DNA of 36,402 bases from the NCBI RefSeq assembly GCF_014192105.1, contig NZ_JACHXK010000037.1, positions 1 to 36,402 on the forward strand, given 5' to 3'. Shown piece after piece: positions 33,491 to 36,402 of this stretch. This DNA comes from Paenibacillus phyllosphaerae (GTDB lineage: Bacteria > Bacillota > Bacilli > Paenibacillales > Paenibacillaceae). The translations under genes and the position numbers were made by a program. The notes under the pieces were generated by a model. That model was not told the origin of the DNA, searched no databases, and worked only from the letters and a program-made list of their open reading frames with translations. The first letter of the stretch is position 1; every line of letters begins with the position of its first letter.

Positions 33491-34462
33491 ATGGAACGAT
33501 TGTTCATCAAGGGAATGACATGGGGCTGGAGCTCGAAGCGCGGCGACTATAGGACGGAAGCCGCAGCGGACTCCATGCGCAAGCTGAAGGAAACCGGAAG
33601 CGAGTGGATTGCGCTCTCCTTCTGGACGTGGCAGGATACGGTGCATTCGACGCAGATACCGTTCGACTATGGCTATACCGTAACGGACCGCGACATCGAA
33701 GCAGCCGTGCGCGAAGCGAGAGGAAACGGGCTCAAAATTTGTCTCAAACCTGTCGTTAATTCGCGCGACGGCCTCTGGCGGGCGCATATCGGATTTCCGG
33801 AAGAGGACAACGCAAGTCCTTCTTATTGGGATCGCTGGTTCGATTCCTATACGAACTTCCTGGTCCATTACGCGGAGCTTGCGGAAGAGTTGGGCTGCGA
33901 GATGTTCTGCGTCGGCTGCGAGATGGTCAAGACCGAGTCGCAGACGGCCAGATGGACGAAGACGATCGCCCGCGTAAGGGAGGTATATTCGGGGCCGCTG
34001 ATCTATAACGCCAACCACGGCAAGGAAGACGGCGTGGCGTGGTTCGATCAGGTAGACGTCATCGGTACGAGCGCTTACTATCCGGTCGGCAGCGAGCCAG
34101 GCGATACGGAAGAGAACATGATCGCCAAGTGGCTGCCGATTCGCGATAAAATGGAACGGCTGCACCGAAAGTTCAACAAACCGGTCGTATTCATGGAAAT
34201 CGGTTGCCGCAGCGCGCATGGCTGCGCCACGATGCCCTGGGACTTCTTGCATCAGGAGCTGCCGTTCTCCGAAGAGGAGCAGGCGAACTTCTATAGTTCC
34301 GTCATCAAGGTATTCTGGGATCAGCCGTGGTTCGGGGGGTTCTTCTGGTGGGACTGGAGCGTGAACCTGTACCCATTAGAGGAAGCAAAGTCGAATCGCG
34401 GGTTCGACATTTATGGCAAACGCGCGGGCCAGATTCTGACGGAATGGTATACAGGCCGGTAA
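33491..34462 (+). CDS. Cytoplasmic GH113-like beta-mannanase/glycosidase
   Basis: A 323-residue TIM-barrel hydrolase resembling GH113. The start FIKGMTWGWSSKRG, followed by WIALSFWTWQDT and LKICLKPVVNSRDGLWR, is typical. The acid/base is probably E144 in CVGCEM and the nucleophile E236 in VVFMEIGCRS; FFWWDWSV matches the eighth-strand tryptophans. GH113 members are mostly beta-1,4-mannanases or mannosidases. There is no signal peptide, so it acts in the cytoplasm with the GH26 enzyme. It is the last gene before the terminator at 34521. Confidence 0.85.
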   Translation: MERLFIKGMTWGWSSKRGDYRTEAAADSMRKLKETGSEWIALSFWTWQDTVHSTQIPFDYGYTVTDRDIEAAVREARGNGLKICLKPVVNSRDGLWRAHIGFPEEDNASPSYWDRWFDSYTNFLVHYAELAEELGCEMFCVGCEMVKTESQTARWTKTIARVREVYSGPLIYNANHGKEDGVAWFDQVDVIGTSAYYPVGSEPGDTEENMIAKWLPIRDKMERLHRKFNKPVVFMEIGCRSAHGCATMPWDFLHQELPFSEEEQANFYSSVIKVFWDQPWFGGFFWWDWSVNLYPLEEAKSNRGFDIYGKRAGQILTEWYTGR

Positions 34463-34520
34463 TGCGAAGGTGTCCCGGAGCGTTAGGGGATATGGATACG
34501 GATGAAAGAGCGATATCAAG

Positions 34521-34555
34521 GCTGTTTCCTTGTTACCAAGGAAGCGGCTTTTTTT
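34521..34555 (+). terminator. Rho-independent terminator of the carbohydrate operon
   Basis: A 12-bp stem GCTGTTTCCTTG (34521-34532) / CAAGGAAGCGGC (34537-34548) with two G-U pairs and a TTAC loop is followed by seven Ts. It is the first clear terminator downstream of the promoter at 19605. Confidence 0.88.
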
Positions 34556-34722
34556 ATTCGTATGGCGAGCGGGATTCTATGATGCGTTATAGATCAAATC
34601 TGCCAGCGATTCTAACAAAGTGGATCCGTTGGCAAATATTATGTGTGTTAAACGAAGCGCCGAATATCTGGGAAAGGTGGTCATCGGCATTGAAACAGAC
34701 CCTCAGTAGAGCTGAGTGATGA

Positions 34723-34851
34723 TGTGAACATCAATCACGACAAGCTGCCGGGGGACGGCTTGCTGTATTACAAGCGAGCAAGACCGGCGGGAGCGTATAT
34801 CGGACGATCGGATTTCAGGACGATATCGAGATCGAGATTTATTTGGGTTAA
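34723..34851 (+). pseudogene. GNAT acetyltransferase C-terminal remnant
   Basis: The frame ending at TAA 34849 encodes GRLAVLQASKTGGSVYRTIG followed by F and Q, then a beta-strand ending in YLG. This is the typical end of a GNAT fold: the AS..G..VYR.IGF helix and strand after motif A. The frame is closed by a stop at 34720 and has no start or ribosome-binding site, so the N-terminal three-quarters of the enzyme is missing. Sequence at 34580-34720 carries short broken frames that I could not assign. Confidence 0.5.
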
Positions 34852-34865
34852 AAAGATAGCGGTGC

Positions 34866-34910
34866 ATCCGGAGACTTAAGCTCGCGCAGAGCTATCTCCG
34901 GATTTTTTTT
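34866..34910 (+). terminator. Rho-independent terminator after the GNAT remnant
   Basis: ATCCGGAGA (34866-34874) pairs with TCTCCGGAT (34895-34903), and an inner AGCTC/GAGCT stem extends the hairpin. A run of Ts follows to 34910. It fits as the surviving terminator of the lost acetyltransferase gene. Confidence 0.85.
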
Positions 34911-34912
34911 AT

Positions 34913-35215
34913 TTATTCCGAATCATCCATTTCAGGTGCGTCATAAACGTTGTTATTCGGAACGTTAGTAATCGACTCCATTCCCTCTACATTATTCTCG
35001 ATCTCCTTCATAATCCGATCCATATAGGCAGATTCCGGTGATTGGGTATAACGGTGCTGATTCGACACGAGGATCCTTCCTTTCCGATAGCGTATACCCT
35101 TATTATCCCAAGCGAGATCCGTTTCATGCCGTTCGCCGCGGCGAAGAACGGAGTAAGGCTTCAAATTCGGCTTAAGCTGGATATGATCGGGAACCGGCAC
35201 GGACGAGCGTACCAA
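34913..35215 (-). CDS. Unrecognised protein, doubtful
   Basis: An open frame of 100 residues whose codon use looks coding (TDLAWDNKGIRYRKGRILVS) and whose C-terminus is acidic (APEMDDSE). I do not recognise a family. No signal peptide or membrane segment is seen. The only in-frame start near the 5' end is TTG 35215, without a convincing ribosome-binding site, so it may be a decayed or truncated gene. Its end abuts the terminator at 34866-34910. Confidence 0.4.
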   Translation of the reverse strand: MVRSSVPVPDHIQLKPNLKPYSVLRRGERHETDLAWDNKGIRYRKGRILVSNQHRYTQSPESAYMDRIMKEIENNVEGMESITNVPNNNVYDAPEMDDSE

Positions 35216-35236
35216 TCAATAGGATAGAGATGTGAG

Positions 35237-35263
35237 GCGCCTTGCTTGCGAGGTGCTTTTGTT
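35237..35263 (+). terminator. Possible weak terminator
   Basis: GCGCCT (35237-35242) can pair with AGGTGC (35251-35256), using one G-U pair, and is followed by TTTTGTT. The stem is short. It lies upstream of the LexA-like promoter and may insulate it. Confidence 0.35.
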
Positions 35264-35296
35264 CTTTGAAAGGTGCTCGTTGTTTAAAAATTTAAC

Positions 35297-35324
35297 TTGC
35301 ATTACGAACGTATATTCGTATAAT
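35297..35324 (+). promoter_or_regulatory. Promoter overlapped by a LexA-box-like palindrome
   Basis: TTGCAT (35297-35302) and a perfect TATAAT (35319-35324) are 16 bp apart. Between and into them lies CGAACGTATATTCG (35305-35318), one mismatch from the Gram-positive LexA (SOS) box CGAACNNNNGTTCG. The arms extend to TACGAA (35303-35308) and TTCGTA (35315-35320). A repressor bound here would cover the -10 box. Confidence 0.6.
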
Positions 35325-35410
35325 AAGATCATATGTTCCCATTGGGGTGAGTGATAGAAGATGATGATACCGTTTATATGACGAGCACATCTTAGAGAAA
35401 CTGTGAGGGT

Positions 35411-35587
35411 ATGATGGACAAACAATTCATTGACAAGTTGCAAACGCTCAGCCGTCGTGACGAAGTACGTTCGAGCTTATTGCTTGAAGGCGTGAAACGC
35501 ACGCTCAGGCAGAGAAAACAACGTGGATTTATAAGACGAATCTTGCACAGTAAGAAGAAAACGATAGTGCCCAAGAGTTGGGATTAA
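35411..35587 (+). CDS. Small basic protein behind the LexA-like promoter
   Basis: A 58-residue ORF (MMDKQFIDKLQTLSRRDEVR, then a strongly basic region RTLRQRKQRGFIRR and HSKKK, ending SWD). ATG 35411 or 35414 follows GTGAGGG. No membrane segment is predicted. I do not recognise a family. The length, the basic half and the promoter suggest a genuine small gene, possibly DNA- or RNA-binding and DNA-damage-induced; both ideas are inference. A six-codon ORF (35361-35381) lies between promoter and start. Confidence 0.5.
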   Translation: MMDKQFIDKLQTLSRRDEVRSSLLLEGVKRTLRQRKQRGFIRRILHSKKKTIVPKSWD

Positions 35588-35712
35588 GCAAGTTGGGAGA
35601 ACTTGGTCGTAGACTCGGATATGTAGCCATGCTATTATGTGAATCCGCCGCTAGAAACGGAAGGCGGCTGAAAGAAATGAAATTATGTGCAATAAGGTTT
35701 TGAAAAAAGTTC

Positions 35713-35742
35713 TTGCATCTTCAAAACGATTCATGATAAGAT
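35713..35742 (+). promoter_or_regulatory. Putative rRNA operon promoter
   Basis: TTGCAT (35713-35718) and TAAGAT (35737-35742) lie 18 bp apart, about 310 bases upstream of the 16S gene. They precede a GC-rich inverted element (CGCCGCTGAAAAGGCGG) at the expected transcript start. The match to consensus is moderate. Confidence 0.45.
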
Positions 35743-36056
35743 GCTCTTCGCCGCTGAAAAGGCGGTGAAAACTGGTGAATGTTGCGTAACTGATTAACGG
35801 TCAGGAGTGCAGCCATTCAAGCCAAAGATGATATGATGAATGCTGATCGATCTAGTGATCGCTCAAGCCAATCATCACTTGATGAATGATGAACTTCCTA
35901 TAGGTCGTTCAAATCAATCATCCTTTGTTCCTTGAAAACTGAACAATGAGCGATATGTTTTATAGCTAGTATTTAGAATGAGCTGAACAAGCTCCTTCGA
36001 AGTAGCGGAATGCTGCATGTCCAACCTCGCGGTTGTACACGCAAGCCAATCCGCCT
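35743..36056 (+). other. 16S rRNA leader with boxA-like/processing element
   Basis: The leader holds several imperfect inverted repeats (for example GATCGATCTAGTGATCGC near 35847). CCTTGAAAACTGAACAATGA near 35932 is the conserved pre-rRNA element used in antitermination and RNase processing in this group; its complement occurs in the 23S trailer near 255-267. No coding sequence was recognised between 35588 and the 16S gene. Confidence 0.55.
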
Positions 36057-36402
36057 TTTATGGAGAGTTTGATCCTGGCTCAGGACGAACGCTGGCGGCG
36101 TGCCTAATACATGCAAGTCGAGCGGATCTTATCCTTCGGGGTAAGGTTAGCGGCGGACGGGTGAGTAACACGTAGGTAACCTGCCTGTAAGACCGGGATA
36201 ACATTCGGAAACGAATGCTAATACCGGATAATCAGCTTATCCGCATGGACGAGCTGGGAAAGACGGTGAGCGGATTCTTCCGTAGTAGTTTTCTCGCGAA
36301 AACTCTTAGCTGTCACTTACAGATGGACCTGCGGCGCATTAGCTAGTTGGTGGGGTAATGGCTCACCAAGGCGACGATGCGTAGCCGACCTGAGAGGGTG
36401 AT
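36057..36402 (+). rRNA. 16S ribosomal RNA, 5' end (partial)
   Basis: The gene starts at TTTATGGAGAGTTTGATCCT, with the universal 16S start, and continues through GGCGGCGTGCCTAATACATG and GCGGACGGGTGAGTAACACG to the right edge. The pattern resembles Paenibacillus and its relatives. The V2 helix at 36262-36314 is about 37 bases longer than in typical Paenibacillus: outer GACGG/CTGTC strands enclose CGGATTCTTCCG and a hairpin AGTTTTC-TCGC-GAAAACT. The gene runs off the window. Confidence 0.97.

Noticed and set aside
35042..35227. 61-residue forward ORF overlapping the reverse-strand ORF at 34913-35215
   Set aside because: It has no good ribosome-binding site and its frame looks less coding than the opposite strand; neither is certain.
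35743..36056. Short repeats in the rRNA leader as a CRISPR array
   Set aside because: The repeats are imperfect, unevenly spaced and inverted, as expected of structured pre-rRNA; no cas gene is present.

Overview
The window reads as a piece of a low-to-moderate GC Gram-positive chromosome of the family Paenibacillaceae (Paenibacillus/Cohnella-like). The 16S start at the right edge carries signatures typical of that group, ribosome-binding sites are strong AGGAGG types, and DUF3231, DUF5696 and YIP1-type carbohydrate loci are common there. It lies between two same-strand rRNA operons: the 3' end of a 23S gene at 1-138 and the 5' end of a 16S gene from about 36057.

Left part (1-9202). After the 23S end and a terminator comes a DUF3231 gene, flanked by two related rRNA-trailer-like segments, and a reverse-strand HAD phosphatase. 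Next is a seven-gene forward operon (2600-9073): a ThiY-like lipoprotein, a second THI5/NMT1-like protein with no signal peptide, an aminoglycoside-phosphotransferase-fold kinase, an ABC permease, an ABC ATPase, a MerR regulator with a GyrI-like effector domain, and a two-domain rhodanese. Its promoter has the MerR layout (19-bp spacer filled by a perfect palindrome), and no TPP riboswitch is visible. The likely job is uptake and salvage of a thiamine-pyrimidine-like compound.

Middle part (9232-17486). A reverse-strand GH5 lipoprotein has a cre-like site upstream. A forward operon follows, encoding ABC ATPase, membrane-fusion lipoprotein, 954-residue double-FtsX permease and a second ABC ATPase that ends in an AbrB-like domain. 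A LacI-family regulator comes next.

Right part (17686-34555). A solute-binding lipoprotein gene has its own promoter, LacI-type operator and terminator. A second promoter-operator then drives what looks like one transcript of about 15 kb: a 1013-residue carbohydrate-binding/solute-binding fusion, a CUT1 permease pair, a membrane-anchored NHL-repeat protein, a YIP1 membrane protein, a DUF5696 protein, a second permease pair, GH26, a PhyH-family dioxygenase and a GH113-like hydrolase. The enzymes point to beta-mannan or manno-oligosaccharide use. No transport ATPase is encoded there, so a shared MsmX-type ATPase elsewhere is expected. This double-permease locus is the best candidate for an undercharacterised system.

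Right edge (34556-36402). Here are a GNAT acetyltransferase remnant, an unrecognised reverse-strand ORF, a 58-residue basic protein behind a promoter overlapping a LexA-like palindrome, and an rRNA leader running into a 16S gene with an unusually long V2 helix. No CRISPR array, tRNA, insertion sequence or prophage gene was seen.
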